64,000 nucleotides of DNA from Brassica napus (taxonomy: Eukaryota; Streptophyta; Magnoliopsida; Brassicales; Brassicaceae), in assembly GCF_020379485.1 (NCBI RefSeq), contig NC_063448.1, forward strand, positions 22,715,726-22,779,725, in the 5' to 3' direction. The translations under genes and the position numbers were made by a program. Positions 20,171 to 32,066 of the stretch are shown in pieces (position 1 is the stretch's first letter; each line of letters begins with the position of its first letter). The notes under the pieces were generated by a model. That model was not told the DNA's origin, searched no databases, and worked only from the letters and a program-made list of their open reading frames with translations.

Positions 20171-23100
20171 AAGTAACCTGTTGGAACTATCGAGGTTTAG
20201 GCAGTGACTCGACAGTTCGACGCCTTAAGGAGATCAATAGAAAGTATCTCCCGGACATCATTTGCCTGTCTGAAACCAAACAACAAGATGATCATATCAG
20301 AGATGTGGGTGCTCAGCTTGGTTTTCTTCATTCTGTCTCAGTTCCTCCACGAGGTCTTAGTGGTGGTTTAGTTATCTATTGGCATCAGCATGTACAGCTT
20401 TCAATTTTAAGTTCTTCTCCTAATCTTATCGATTGTAAAGTCAGTATTAATGGAAGCAGCTCTTTCTATTTCTCGTTTATTTACGGTCAACCAAATCAGA
20501 GTTTGCGTTCACAAGTATGGGAAAGGATAGACCGGCTTGGTATTGGAAGGAGAAACGCACCATGGATACTATTAGGTGATTTCAATGAAATCCTTGGTAA
20601 TCATGAGAAAATAGGAGGAAGAGAAAGGCCAGCGATATCTTTCCAAGATTTCAGAAATATGATCAGAAACAACAACCTTCGGGATCTGAAGTCTGTTGGT
20701 AATCGATTCTTTTGGGTTGGAAAACGTGGCACGCACGACATTCAATGTTGCCTTGATAGAACAATGGCTAATAGACTATGGCTTCAAGAATTCCCGGCCT
20801 CTGAAACAGAGTTCTTGGAAATAGGTGAATCTGATCATCGCCCTCTAGTCACTTTTATCTCACATGAGAAAGAAGAACCAAAACGGGTTTTCAGATATGA
20901 TAGTAGACTGTCAAACAAAGAAGGTTTCAATGAGTCAGTCTGTAGAGGATGGAAGGGTTCAGGGCAGACACAATTGCTACAACAACCTTTAGCACAAAGA
21001 CTAAGACAATGTAGAAGTCAAATCTCTATATGGAAGAAATACAACAGGAGTAACACTGAAGAACGAATACAAGTCCTAAGAGGCAGACTTGATAGAGCTA
21101 TTACTACTGCTGCATCAACTCACGAGATAAATACAGTTCGAGAGGAGTTGAATCAAGCCTATATTGAGGAAGAAATCTTCTGGAAACAAAAGAGCAGGGT
21201 GATGTGGTTAAGAGCTGGTGACAAGAATACCAAATATTTTCACTCCATTGCGAAGGTGAAAAGAAATAGATTGAATCTCTCATCTATCCAGGATAGTAAC
21301 GGAGTAGTTCACCGAGGTCAGAGACAAATTGCTCAAGTTGCACAAGAGTATTTTCAAAATTTATTTGGAAATTCTAACGCCAATACTTCACTCTATCCTG
21401 AAGTCTTTGGAAGCTTCCAGAGACGAGTAACTACTGAGATGAATGCTGATCTGATTAAGGAAGTCTCAGAGGAAGAAATCAGAGAGGCTATGTTTGATAT
21501 TGGTGCTCACAAAACGCCTGGTCCGGATGGATTCTCAGCCGTCTTCTATCATCAATATTGGGAAGACATTAAAGAAGATATTGTTACGGAAGTTAAGGGA
21601 TTTTTCCAGGAAGGTAATCTTGATCCTCAGCTGAATCATACTAATCTGTGTCTGATCCCCAAAGTCTATCCACCAACTGGAATGACTGAATTTAGACCCA
21701 TTGCTCTTTGTAATGTGGCCTATAAAGTCATTTCAAAAGTTTTGGTGAATCGGTTAAAGCAACATTTAAGTGGCATGATCAGTGAAAATCAGGCTGCATT
21801 TATCCCGGGGAGAATGATCACTGATAATCTCATTATTGCTCATGAGGTCTTTCATAGCCTCAAAGCTCGGAAGCGACAATCTACTTCCTATATGGCCATC
21901 AAAACTGATATCACCAAAGCTTACGACCGGCTACAATGGAGCTTTTTGGAAGAAACTATGAAGCATATGGGTTTTGATAGTATATGGATTGGATGGATAA
22001 TGACGTGCATATCTTCTGATACTTATTCAGTCTTGATTAATGGATCACCAGAGGGTCATATTGTTCCACAAAGAGGTATAAGACAAGGAGATCCTCTTTC
22101 TCCTTATCTCTTTATCTTGTGTGCAGAAATATTATCTCACATGATGAATGTTGCAATGTCTGAGAGATCCTTGGGAGGCATCAAGATTTCAATCCAAGCA
22201 CCGGCAGTAAACCATCTGCTATTTGCTGATGACTCTCTCTTTTTTGCTCTAGCTAATGAGAGGGCTGCAAAGAAAATGAAGAAGATATTTGAAGTTTATG
22301 AAGCAATCTTGGGTCAGGCGGTTAATCTGAATAAGTCTTCTATTACTTTTGGTTCAAGAGTCTCTCCGATTACCAAAACAAAGATGAAACACATTTTAGG
22401 CATCAACAATGATGGTGGAATGGGGAAATACTTGGGATTGCCAGAGCAGTTTGGAAGAAGAAAGAGTGAAATGTTTCATTACATCATTGAGAAGGTTAAA
22501 AAGATTACGCAAGGATGGCATCAGAAATTTCTCTCACCAGGTGGTAAAGAGATTCTGCTCAAAGCTATAGCCCTGGCTATGCCTATCTATAGTATGAATA
22601 TTTTTAAACTCACAAAAGAAATATGTGAAGAGATAAATGGAATACTAGCAAGATTCTGGTGGGGCTCAGGAGAAAAGAAAGGGATTCACTGGTTTTCTTG
22701 GAAGAAGATGGGTCTACCTAAAAGAGAAGGGGGATTAGGATTTCGAGATTTGGAAAATTTCAACCAAGCGTTACTTGGGAAGCAAGTTTGGAAAATTATG
22801 CAACATCCAGAGTGTCTTATGGCTAGGATTCTACGAGCTCGTTATTTCCCTGATGGAGACATACTAAATGCACGTTTACAAAAGAAAGCCTCTTATGCCT
22901 GGAAATCTCTTCTTCATGGGAGAAACTTGGTGAAACAAGGAATGAGATTTATCATTGGTAATGGTGAACTGATCAACATGTGGACTGATCCTTGGATTCC
23001 AGATCATCCACCAAGACCACCGCGTCCACTGAACCAGACAGAGGAGATATGCAAGGTTAATGAGTTCTTCTCAGCAGACTGTAACCATTGGGATGAAAGG

Positions 23101-24288
23101 AAACTGAGGGAGAGAATTCATCCGGAAGACGTTGATAAAATTCTGGCAATTAAGATCAGCTCCAAAGCACAACAAGATTTGATGGGTTGGCACTATAATG
23201 AAGACGGTATCTACTCAGTCAAATCAGGATATTGGGTTAGTTCTCATCAACAAGAACAAGCTCTAATATATCAAATCCCAGGGAGTATTGTACTCAAACA
23301 AAGGATTTGGAAACTGAAATCTCCACCGAAACTACAACACTTCCTATGGCGTATACTATCTCAGTGTCTACCAGTTGGTTCTAATCTAAAGAGAAGACAT
23401 GTAGTACCAGATGATGTTTGTCAAAGATGTTTCCAGCAAGAGGAATCAGAATTACATGTGTTTTTTGAATGTCCGTATGCGAAGATGATATGGAGAACTT
23501 CTGGTTTGGATAATGCAGTTATAAACAGCTCTACATCGTCTTTTGAGGATAAGATTCAAGAATGTATCAACATAGGTACATCAACAAGATTGATACATTT
23601 TCAAGATCAACCTATTTGGATACTTTGGAGATTATGGAAAAGTAGAAATATGCTGATTTTTCAACAGAAAGATATACCATGGAGGACTCTAATCCGACAA
23701 AGCAGAGAAGATGCTAAAGAATGGTTTGATACAACTCGGAACATCGGTTTGTCTACTCAACAAGGGAGGAATATTTCAGCTAGGTCAAGGGATACAAGAT
23801 GGGCAAAACCCCCTAGAGGATGGATGAAAATTAATGTCGATGGAAGCTTTATTAATAATACAATGAAGAGTAAAGCTGGTTGGGTATTGCGTGATTCAGA
23901 AGGAAGATATCAAGGTGGAGTTCAAGCAACTGGAAGATGTGTTAATAATGCCTTGGAAAGTGAACTACAAGCTATACTAATGGCAATGCAACATGCTTGG
24001 AGTAGGGGTCACTTAAAAATCTGCATTGAATCAGATAATCGAAAAGCTGTTGATATAATTAATGGTTTAACACTTCACTTCGATGCTTACAACTGGAAAC
24101 GGGAAATACAATGGTGGAAACAACAATTTCAGACAATACAAATCCAATGGATTGGAAGAGAAGGCAACAAAATGGCAGATAAGTTGGCAAAGCATCAGAT
24201 TGAAGACAATATATCTTTTAAATATCATTACTATGTTCCTAGATTTATAACTTCTGAATTGCATAATGATTATGTAAACTCAATATAA
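20167..24288 (+). CDS. LINE ORF2: endonuclease, reverse transcriptase, RNase H
   Basis: A 1373-residue frame. The N-terminal APE-like endonuclease shows SETK near 35-38, GDFNEI from about 137 and SDHRPL from about 222. The reverse transcriptase has RPIALCNVAYK, KTDITKAYDRLQW (Asp at about 581), GIRQGDPLSPYLF and the catalytic FADD at about 686. A zinc-binding region (zf-RVT) includes FLWRI from about 1059, CQRC and the HVFFEC motif. A C-terminal RNase H shows NVDGS (Asp about 1225), an ESELQA glutamate, ESDN, and REGNKMADKLAK. All expected catalytic residues are present. One oddity is QCCLDRTMAN, where the family usually has an arginine before LDR. The enzyme nicks DNA and copies element RNA at the nick. 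Confidence 0.95.
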   Translation: MKVTCWNYRGLGSDSTVRRLKEINRKYLPDIICLSETKQQDDHIRDVGAQLGFLHSVSVPPRGLSGGLVIYWHQHVQLSILSSSPNLIDCKVSINGSSSFYFSFIYGQPNQSLRSQVWERIDRLGIGRRNAPWILLGDFNEILGNHEKIGGRERPAISFQDFRNMIRNNNLRDLKSVGNRFFWVGKRGTHDIQCCLDRTMANRLWLQEFPASETEFLEIGESDHRPLVTFISHEKEEPKRVFRYDSRLSNKEGFNESVCRGWKGSGQTQLLQQPLAQRLRQCRSQISIWKKYNRSNTEERIQVLRGRLDRAITTAASTHEINTVREELNQAYIEEEIFWKQKSRVMWLRAGDKNTKYFHSIAKVKRNRLNLSSIQDSNGVVHRGQRQIAQVAQEYFQNLFGNSNANTSLYPEVFGSFQRRVTTEMNADLIKEVSEEEIREAMFDIGAHKTPGPDGFSAVFYHQYWEDIKEDIVTEVKGFFQEGNLDPQLNHTNLCLIPKVYPPTGMTEFRPIALCNVAYKVISKVLVNRLKQHLSGMISENQAAFIPGRMITDNLIIAHEVFHSLKARKRQSTSYMAIKTDITKAYDRLQWSFLEETMKHMGFDSIWIGWIMTCISSDTYSVLINGSPEGHIVPQRGIRQGDPLSPYLFILCAEILSHMMNVAMSERSLGGIKISIQAPAVNHLLFADDSLFFALANERAAKKMKKIFEVYEAILGQAVNLNKSSITFGSRVSPITKTKMKHILGINNDGGMGKYLGLPEQFGRRKSEMFHYIIEKVKKITQGWHQKFLSPGGKEILLKAIALAMPIYSMNIFKLTKEICEEINGILARFWWGSGEKKGIHWFSWKKMGLPKREGGLGFRDLENFNQALLGKQVWKIMQHPECLMARILRARYFPDGDILNARLQKKASYAWKSLLHGRNLVKQGMRFIIGNGELINMWTDPWIPDHPPRPPRPLNQTEEICKVNEFFSADCNHWDERKLRERIHPEDVDKILAIKISSKAQQDLMGWHYNEDGIYSVKSGYWVSSHQQEQALIYQIPGSIVLKQRIWKLKSPPKLQHFLWRILSQCLPVGSNLKRRHVVPDDVCQRCFQQEESELHVFFECPYAKMIWRTSGLDNAVINSSTSSFEDKIQECINIGTSTRLIHFQDQPIWILWRLWKSRNMLIFQQKDIPWRTLIRQSREDAKEWFDTTRNIGLSTQQGRNISARSRDTRWAKPPRGWMKINVDGSFINNTMKSKAGWVLRDSEGRYQGGVQATGRCVNNALESELQAILMAMQHAWSRGHLKICIESDNRKAVDIINGLTLHFDAYNWKREIQWWKQQFQTIQIQWIGREGNKMADKLAKHQIEDNISFKYHYYVPRFITSELHNDYVNSI

Positions 24289-24324
24289 ACTTAATAAAGT
24301 TAGTGTTTAAAAAAAAAAAAAAAA

Positions 24325-26481
24325 CTTTCTATAGAAGATACATATAAATCTTCTTTTGGAAAGATAATATATATAATATCTTTTTAACAACAGAATACGT
24401 ATTTGTCGCAGGACGTTTTAATTTAATATCGAAATGATCTACCGGAAATGCCATAATTGTGATTGTTATTATTGGAAATAATATCAAAACCGATTTTTAA
24501 AAATAACTTTCATAATTGTTATCGTGTTCACGAAAAAACGAAAAATCCTAATTATCCAAACGACGGAATATCGTCTATAGACAGTTCCAAACAACCCTAA
24601 AATTTAAACCCTGACTATATGGTACACGCTACCCTAAACCCTTCAAGTATACAAACGTAGAACATAAATCATACGAAACGTAGTTATAGACAATTCATGT
24701 AGAGGACAATATAAAAAAAACAATAGAACATATGATTAAAATCCACAATTTACATATCATAGTAAACATTAAACAATCAGAAAAAGAATCCAAAAAACAA
24801 TGAACATGGAAACCGAGATTAGAGGATATACAAACCGAAAGAGGTATGATTAGAGAATATACAAACCAAGAGAGGTTTGATTAGAGGATATACAAACCGA
24901 GATTAAAGATGAACCGAGATCAATTTACATATCTTAGTAAACGTTAAACAATCAGAAAAAGAATAAAAAAAAAAAGAACATGGAAACCGATATTAGAGGA
25001 TATAAAAACCGAAAGAGGTATGATTAGAGAATATACAAACCAAGAGAGTTTGATTAGAGGATATACAAACCGAGATTAAAGATGAACCGAGATTGATTAA
25101 AATGGTGTGATTAAAAACGGTTTGAGGAGGTTAACCATAAGGAAATTAAGAATGGATTAGCGATGGTTTAGCGATATGATTAGCCAATTAATGAAAAAAA
25201 TGAGAATTAAAACATTTAATTAATGTTAATGACGAATAAAAGAAAGACACCTCAGCATTGTAAAATAGTCTACTCAGCATTGTAAAATAGTGAGTCAATC
25301 GGCTTTTCACTTAAGCATATTCGCAAATAATAGTATGATTTGAATATTTATTAAGTAAGAATTCATATTAATACAATTTTATGATCATATGTATTTTGTT
25401 ATAACAAAACAAATTAAGTCATTGATCATAAAATTTTCAAAATTTCTAATAATTTATTGTCGTTTAAAAAATTCAAAATAAAACATATAAGAAAAAATCT
25501 AAATTTTTTTAGTATATGGTTAATGTGATTTTTTATATTTTAATAATATAAATTTTTTTTTAAAAAAGAGCTAAGATACAAAAATTGTTATCAAATATTT
25601 ATTATTCATAATCATTAATTTCATATATACGTTAATCATATTAGGTAATTCCATAGCTTTTATTTTTGAAAAATGCGAGAATATTATTTTGTACACTTTT
25701 TATCAATTTGATAGTTAGTTTAATAAAAAGTATAATATAAATTAAGATGCACGAGCCTATTTTTCTAAGAATTCTGAATTTCATTCTCATGGTGACACGT
25801 GAGTACAAAACAATGTTGTAATGTTTCTCAATTAATATATAAGGGATTAATTAGAAAGTATTGTTTTCTTTTCAAAGAAATGTATCTTTGAGTTGCTCTT
25901 GTCTTTAGATTCATTTGAGAGATTCATTTGGTTCTATAGATTTCTGGATTAGAATTGTTTGTGAGATTCAAGCAAGTCTGGTTCATCTGAGAGAGTCAAT
26001 CACTATCATCCCCCTATCTATCCATCCGCTGCTGAAAGAGATTCTGTCCACCAAGAGTTTTGTGCGCCTTTGATAGATTAGGCTTGTATCATGTTTCATC
26101 CAGCTTGACTCAAGACCGGCCTGACATTTGAGCAGACCACAATTCTCCATGACTCACAACAAAGTCCGAGAAAGATTATGTTGCATACAAGAAGAATATA
26201 ATTTCTGAAATAACATACACAAATCGAAGTCAATTACTTTATACAAAGAAGAAAACCCGTACCTATGTAAATTGGACGAAGTATAGCTTGGGATTGTTTA
26301 TGTCATTATGAAACCGAGCCGAGAAACTAACAAATTCATTCAACTCAAGAGTCGTAGATCGGTGCTTCTCAAGAACATCATCCAAAACAGAGAGGTATAT
26401 TCTCTACCATTTTCAAATTTTCTAATACAGAAATCAATTTAAAAGTCACATTAACCATAAAATGAGATTTTAAACTATATG
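24325..26481. other. AT-rich intergenic DNA
   Basis: No gene was recognised. It holds a tandem duplication at 24740-25094 and a 22-bp direct repeat (CTCAGCATTGTAAAATAGT) at about 25250-25285. The stretch 25860-26340 is less AT-rich, but every frame is broken and nothing familiar was seen; it could be an LTR or gene relic. Confidence 0.45.
24740..25094 (+). repeat. Tandem duplication, period about 175-180 bp
   Basis: CAATTTACATATC...GATGAACCGAGAT occurs at about 24744-24920 and again at 24921-25094. Each copy also has internal repeats of the phrase GATTAGAGGATATACAAACC, so the array is built at two levels. Confidence 0.85.
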
Positions 26482-26670
26482 TTTATGTTATATTTTGAAT
26501 CTTTAAAAAGGGCTATAAATTAATTAAAATATTAAAAGTCCCACACTAAAAATTTTGTGACTAGGGGTTTAAAATTTCATTATAACATGATACAAATAAT
26601 TAAAATAAAGCAATATGAATATGAGTCTCATTTAAGAAAATATTCAAATTTAAAAAGATACCTATTTTAA
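26482..26670 (+). repeat. Repeat shared with 13545-13734, split by a Helitron array
   Basis: This aligns with 13545-13734 with few mismatches. The continuation is displaced to 29943 by the insertion at 26671-29942. Confidence 0.85.
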
Positions 26671-29600
26671 TCCTACTATATATCAATTGAGAAGTCACTT
26701 TAATGATTTTTGCTGACGTATCGATCATATGTGAACTCTCACAAGATTGTTATAATTTGATTAGTCAATAATTTTTAATTTTTATTTATTTTAATTAGAT
26801 CTAAAAAGAAAAGGTAAGTATATAAACAATTAATATCACTTATCAAATAATCTGCATAATATTACAAATAATAATTTCTGGTAAGTATTTGTTGATATTA
26901 TAGAAATAGTAATAATGTTGATAAATTTCTTTATATTTATAAAATACATAAAATAATAAACGACAAAGAGTTTATATAATACATTTTTATATTCTTTTTT
27001 AAAGCATTATATTTTTATATAAATTATTATAATGACTATTAATGTCTTATAACGTTCATATACTTTATAAATCATTTTGTTACATTATCAAAATAATTAT
27101 AAATTATTTATCTTGACTTAATTATATATTTTGAATTATTTTAAAACTTTGCAAATCATCTATAAAAGCTTATAAATTAATTTATAAAATCATTTTCAAA
27201 AACTCATCCTACTATCCTATTATATATTCATTGAGAAGTCACATAAAAGACTTTTGTTTATGTTGATTGATACCACTCAAATTACCGTAAGAAGTGATTT
27301 ATACTCTCTCAAATAAAAGGTCGAGTTGTAGTACTTAGGGATCGAATTCACAGGGAGCTAGGGAACCAATTAGATCTAATAGTTATATGATTAAGCTAGG
27401 CTAATAGTTTATAAAGTAGTAAATAAATATAGCAAAGTAGTAAACAATAAACAAGTTGAACAAGACTATTGTTCAGCTTGGCAAAGATTTGTTTGATGAA
27501 AGGATGGTTGCTAGATCTAGGGTTTCTATTCAGGTGTTGGAGATTATAATCCTATAGATGCCTAACAGTTGCATGCATGATATATTAGAGCTCAACTCCT
27601 TAATCACAGTGATCAACGATGGCAATGTTTCACTGGTTAACTAACTAGATCTTGGATCTCAACTATTGTCCTTTGATCACAAGAAAGTGTCGATCGATGA
27701 TCCTATAGGGATATCGATCGATACACCTTTCACAATATCGATCGATTGTCAGATGAAGATATCAATCGATAGCTTCTAGTTAAGCCCTAGGCGCAGGTTG
27801 ATAATGCTCACTAGTCTCCTAGATCAGCGGTTAGCTCTCTCTCTAGCAGTCCTAGCATGACAGATTATATTCAGGACATGATGATCAAGGATGCTTGACA
27901 CATGCAAATTCCTAGGTTCAATATTCTAGTTAGCAAGGCTAGAACAAACATTAAGAACAATCAATCAATGAATATCACAACTAAGAAATTCTGTAGTTGG
28001 GGCTAATCCCTCTAACCTATTTGAACCCTAAACCTAACAGGTGGATCTACTCAATCATGAAGTTTGTCACAGAAATCATAGATTAATAGATAATAAAACT
28101 GCAATAGATATAAAAACCAAAACAATGGAGTTCCAGGAGGACTCTGAAGGAGTTTCTCCTTTCTCTCCTAACCTAAAACAAGAATTAAAGAAAGCTTAGA
28201 TAGCGTAGCCGTCAACAATGGCTTATAAATAACATAAATAGGGTTTCTGGTCGTCCAAGGGTATTCTGGTAATTTGGGGTTGCTTCTGGGCTTCAGTCGG
28301 TCATAAAATATGCTCGGCCCGCATTCTGGCATCCATATCGATCGATGTCAAGAGTTTCGCATCGATCGACATACGTTCCTCTTCTCGACAGTTTCCTCTC
28401 GCGAGGCAGACTGACCACTCTTCAGTAAAACGGGCATACTTCTGCTACATGATGCTGATTGACCTCAAACCGGCGGCATTGGAAAACTAACTCAAAGCTC
28501 TATCTTGTGTAAAAAGATGGGCTTAATCTAACGATGGTAAGGTCTCCATCCATAGCTAGACATCTGACGCGCCTGTGCAGTTCTGCACCTCAAAAGGCTC
28601 CAAAATCACCATATTTCTCCAGAACGTACCTGAACTTGTAAATACTCTAAATAGACTCTATATAGTAGTAAATATATATTAAAACACTTATAGACCATGG
28701 CTAAAAGTGGGTAAAATCCATGGTCTATCATCGATCATTGATGAAGTCTTAAAAATTGTTAAAAATTGATTGTTCAATAATTTTTAGTTTTTATTTGTTT
28801 TTCTTAGATTTTTTTTTTAAAAAGAAAGTCCATAAAAAGTTAATATCACTTGCCAAATAATCAACCTAATATGACGGATAATTATATATGGCAACTAATT
28901 TTTGAAACAATATAAAAATAATAATGGTTGATCAATTTCTTATATATTTGTAAACTACATAAAATAATAAACAAAAAAGTTTATTAAAATCTAAATAATG
29001 ATTTTATATTCTTATATAAAACATTATATTGTATATAAATATAAATTATTATATTAGCTATTAATGTCTAATGAAGTTGATACATGCTTTTTAAATCATC
29101 TATAAAAATTATAAATGAATTTATAAATTATTTATCTTGGCTTATCATATTTTTTAAATTATTATAAGATGTTGTAAGTTATTTTTAAAAGCTTATAAAT
29201 TAATTTATAAAATCTATTTTGAAATTTTATTTTATATTAAATGAAAAGTCACTTAATTGATTTTTTCTTAGGTGTCAATCATATAGTTTGAAAAAAAATT
29301 AAAATTTGATTTTTTAATGGATTTTCAGTTTTTTATTTATTTTATGAGTAAGAAAATCAATACTAGAACCAAATTTTATCAGTATTCAAATAACCTAAAT
29401 ATATTGCTTATAATTATTTATAGTAATTAAATATGTGTATTACATAAAATATTTATAATGCTTCATGAAACCATTTTTAGCAATCAAGTATTTTCAACTA
29501 TATAAAATGTTTCAAACACAAATTATAGAATTGAGATAGTAGTTTTATATTCTTATGTGATTAGATATGAATATGTAGAGAATGCGTAACAATTATATTG

Positions 29601-29942
29601 TCTTAAGTTTTTTAAAACTTATTAAAAACATAAAAGTTTAGCTACAAATTATTTAAAAATCAAAAGTTTCAATATTATATACCTTCAAAACTTAATAATT
29701 TTATTAAAAATGAGTAATAAATATTATATATAACTAATTTTAGTACAATTTTCAATACAAAATATCAAAAATATTTAAAATAATCATATTTATGTTTTTC
29801 AGAAAAATTTATTCATAGAAAAATATTTTATAAAAACACATATTCAATTTTTGATGACAAAAACATATTTTAATTTGACAAATTACAATAAATATATTGT
29901 TACAAAACATGCAAACCCGCGAATTCGCGGGCATTCACCTAG
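26671..29942 (+). mobile_element. Tandem (three-unit) Helitron insertion
   Basis: It begins TCCTACTATATATCAATTGA after AA and ends with the palindrome CCCGCGAATTCGCGGG (29916-29931), seven bases, CTAG (29939-29942) and then T. Similar 5' ends recur at 27215 (TCCTATTATATATTC) and, degenerately, at about 29225, each followed by GAAGTCAC or AAAGTCAC and homologous AT-rich DNA. Units are about 544 bp, 542 bp (after removing a solo LTR) and 718 bp; only the last has the terminal hairpin. The repeat at 13545-13745 gives the empty site, so the array lies between one A and one T, as a single Helitron would. Confidence 0.85.
27268..28730 (-). mobile_element. Solo LTR, Ty3-type, inside the Helitron array
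   Basis: On the minus strand it starts TGATAGACCATGGATTTTAC at 28730 and ends GTAATTTGAGTGGTATCA at 27268, giving 1463 bp with TG...CA ends. The flanking five bases are TTGAT (27263-27267) and TCGAT (28731-28735), a target duplication with one mismatch. ATCGATCGAT-type motifs recur inside. No internal domain is present, as expected after LTR-LTR recombination. Lineage is inferred from general resemblance to large Brassicaceae Ty3-type LTRs and is tentative. Confidence 0.7.
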
Positions 29943-31215
29943 TATCTTTTAAATTAAATATACTAAAACATCCCCTAGACTATAATTGAGAAATTGTTTT
30001 CTAAATTTTGCGTACATGTCATCTCTACAAAGACTCTTACAAAAAAAAAGATGATATGACACACTTAGATAAATGATATGGCTTGTGAATAAGATGAATT
30101 GATGATTTCATTTAATGCAGATTTATGTTTTTGGTAATTTTTTTATAATACGGCAGTAAACTATACATCAACATTAAAAAAATCTATTCAAATGTGGCAT
30201 TAAATAATACAGTATTATAAATATAATAATATTTTAATATTTTGGAAATATTTTTATTTCTATTTTTTTATAGTTATACTATTTAACACCAAAAATATTT
30301 TCTGATTTTTCTACGATTTTTAAAAAGTTATTATTTTTAATCATTGTATCTTTAGTTTTTTTATATATCTACAAATATAAAAAATGTTTTTTTTTAGTTT
30401 TAGTTTTAGATAATTATAAAAAATGTGTACTAAAAATTTTAATTAATTTTATACAAGTTGATTTAATATAATTATCCAAAAATAGATTAAAAATCTATCT
30501 AAGATTATAAATTTAAAAACATATACGCATTTATTTTTAAATATAATTCAACTGTGTGCACAAAAAAAATATAATTTAACTGAATTAAAATTTATTTTAA
30601 AATATAGGTAAAAAATAATAAAATTTAAAATATTTAAAGTTTTAAATATAATTTAAATTTAAAAATGTTACTGCTGCACATGATACAGGAAAACACCTAT
30701 TAATAGTGTAGATGACTAGAGTAAGACTTTACTTTCCATATTAAAGAGGTCGTTGAAGCTTTCAACAGTGTTCCAAGTTTTTTTTTTTATTTTGCAAAAG
30801 GATGTTCTTAAGGTTGGATCGGACGATAAACTCGTTTGATCTTCAAAAAAAAAAGGGACTCGTTTAATCTTTTGGGTTTTGCAATACCTTATAGATTTGC
30901 ATCTCTTATTTTTAAAGATGTTACCACCACGGGCCGAGATGAATCCTCGGGTTAATTGCAGACTTGTCTACAGAAACTTTCCAAATTCTTTTTTTTTTTA
31001 AATCAATATCAGATTGTCATTTACTATTCTGTTTGTTTGCGATCATGATTACAGAATATGATGGAGGGATAATCAATAGGACACCTTAAGTGCTACTAGG
31101 CTTAATTAACCAATATAGAACACTATATATATATATATATATATATCTTTAGCAAAGATTCACATTGATATTAGCAAATACAAATACTCGAATTCCTTAG
31201 TAGGTTAAAACTTTA
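29943..31215. other. AT-rich intergenic DNA
   Basis: No gene or intact element was found. An AT microsatellite lies at about 31122-31146. Confidence 0.5.
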
Positions 31216-31465
31216 GACCATGTTTATCCCTGAAACCCTTAGTGGGTTTCTTAAATTTTTATTTTTATTTTTTTTGTCTGATTTGAAAAAGAAAAAAATT
31301 AAGAAGTGCACCAATCGCGGATTGCTACGTGTCGGTGGGGCCCGTGAACAGTGCAAAAAATTCAAAACAATCGGTTATTATTTCATCAACTCTGTTACCG
31401 GTTTGCATAAAACGTGGGACCCAACACCCTAAGAAACCCTTTAATTACCTCCGTTAAACATGGTC
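31216..31465. mobile_element. Tourist-like (PIF/Harbinger) MITE
   Basis: A 250-bp element with inverted ends GACCATGTTTA/TAAACATGGTC, flanked by TTA on both sides (31213-31215 and 31466-31468). GGGTTTCTTAA-type subterminal sequence also appears inverted near both ends. Size, ends and TTA duplication fit Tourist-like MITEs. Confidence 0.85.
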
Positions 31466-31650
31466 TTACACACTTCAGCATACTATCCCATGACCTCACC
31501 TGTCGAGAAAGGGAAGCTAATAACTGTAATTCCAACGCGCCAAGGTTTCTATTTCTGCTTATACTATTTCAAACTATGTATACATATATCAAAACAAAAT
31601 AGATAGATAAAACACGCAAAGTCTTTTTTGCACTTTATTTCTACACCATC

Positions 31651-32066
31651 TCAAGCAGTGGAAGGTGCAGGAACATAGGTCATTTCCGGTTCGAGTACCG
31701 AAGCTAGGATGGTCGATTTGGTAATGATTTCTTCCACATCTACAGGGATTTTCGATTTGAAATCGAGTGATTCATCGTTATATACATCCCACCATTTATC
31801 AACTAACATCTTGATGCCTTCTCTGTTCATGTTAGCTTCGTCTCCTGTGTACCTCCATGGCTTGGATCACTATCAATTTCATCATCAATAGTAAAGGGCT
31901 CCGGTTGGTAAGCAAAGGGATCTCTACTTACAGCTGCACAGTAGTGAACAAACTTGATTTTCTCCAGCTCCACGTTCTCAGGGTGACGCCAAAGCATAGC
32001 AAGAACAAGATTGTAAACTAGAGGGATCGGTTTGTAAACTTTCTCAAAGAACATATTGAGAAAATC
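31651..32066 (-). pseudogene. Galactinol synthase 3' fragment
   Basis: Two exons of a GT8-family galactinol synthase are readable. Exon 32066-31932 follows an acceptor and encodes DFLNMFFEKVYKPIP and LVLAMLWRHPENVELEKI, then HYCAA. A GT...AG intron follows (31931-31870). The last exon, 31869-31651, encodes SKPWRYTGDEANMNREGIK, DVYNDESLDFK and the C-terminal APSTA. The enzyme family joins UDP-galactose to myo-inositol, the first step to raffinose sugars, and normally ends APSAA. All earlier exons are missing. At the intron boundary the usual glycine codon appears as TGA, a probable nonsense change. It is therefore a decayed gene fragment. Confidence 0.88.

Larger units (their letters stand above)
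18650..24324 (+). mobile_element. L1-type LINE with both ORFs open
   Basis: A 5' UTR of about 280 bp (start uncertain), ORF1 at 18932-20170, ORF2 at 20167-24288, a short 3' UTR with AATAAA-like TTAATAAAG, and a 16-base A tract at 24309-24324. No convincing target-site duplication was found, because the exact 5' end was not fixed. Both frames are free of stops, so this is the youngest-looking autonomous element in the window. Confidence 0.9.

Noticed and set aside
29916..29931. Perfect GC palindrome as a transcription terminator
   Set aside because: In this plant context it is followed by CTAG and T, the diagnostic layout of a Helitron 3' end.
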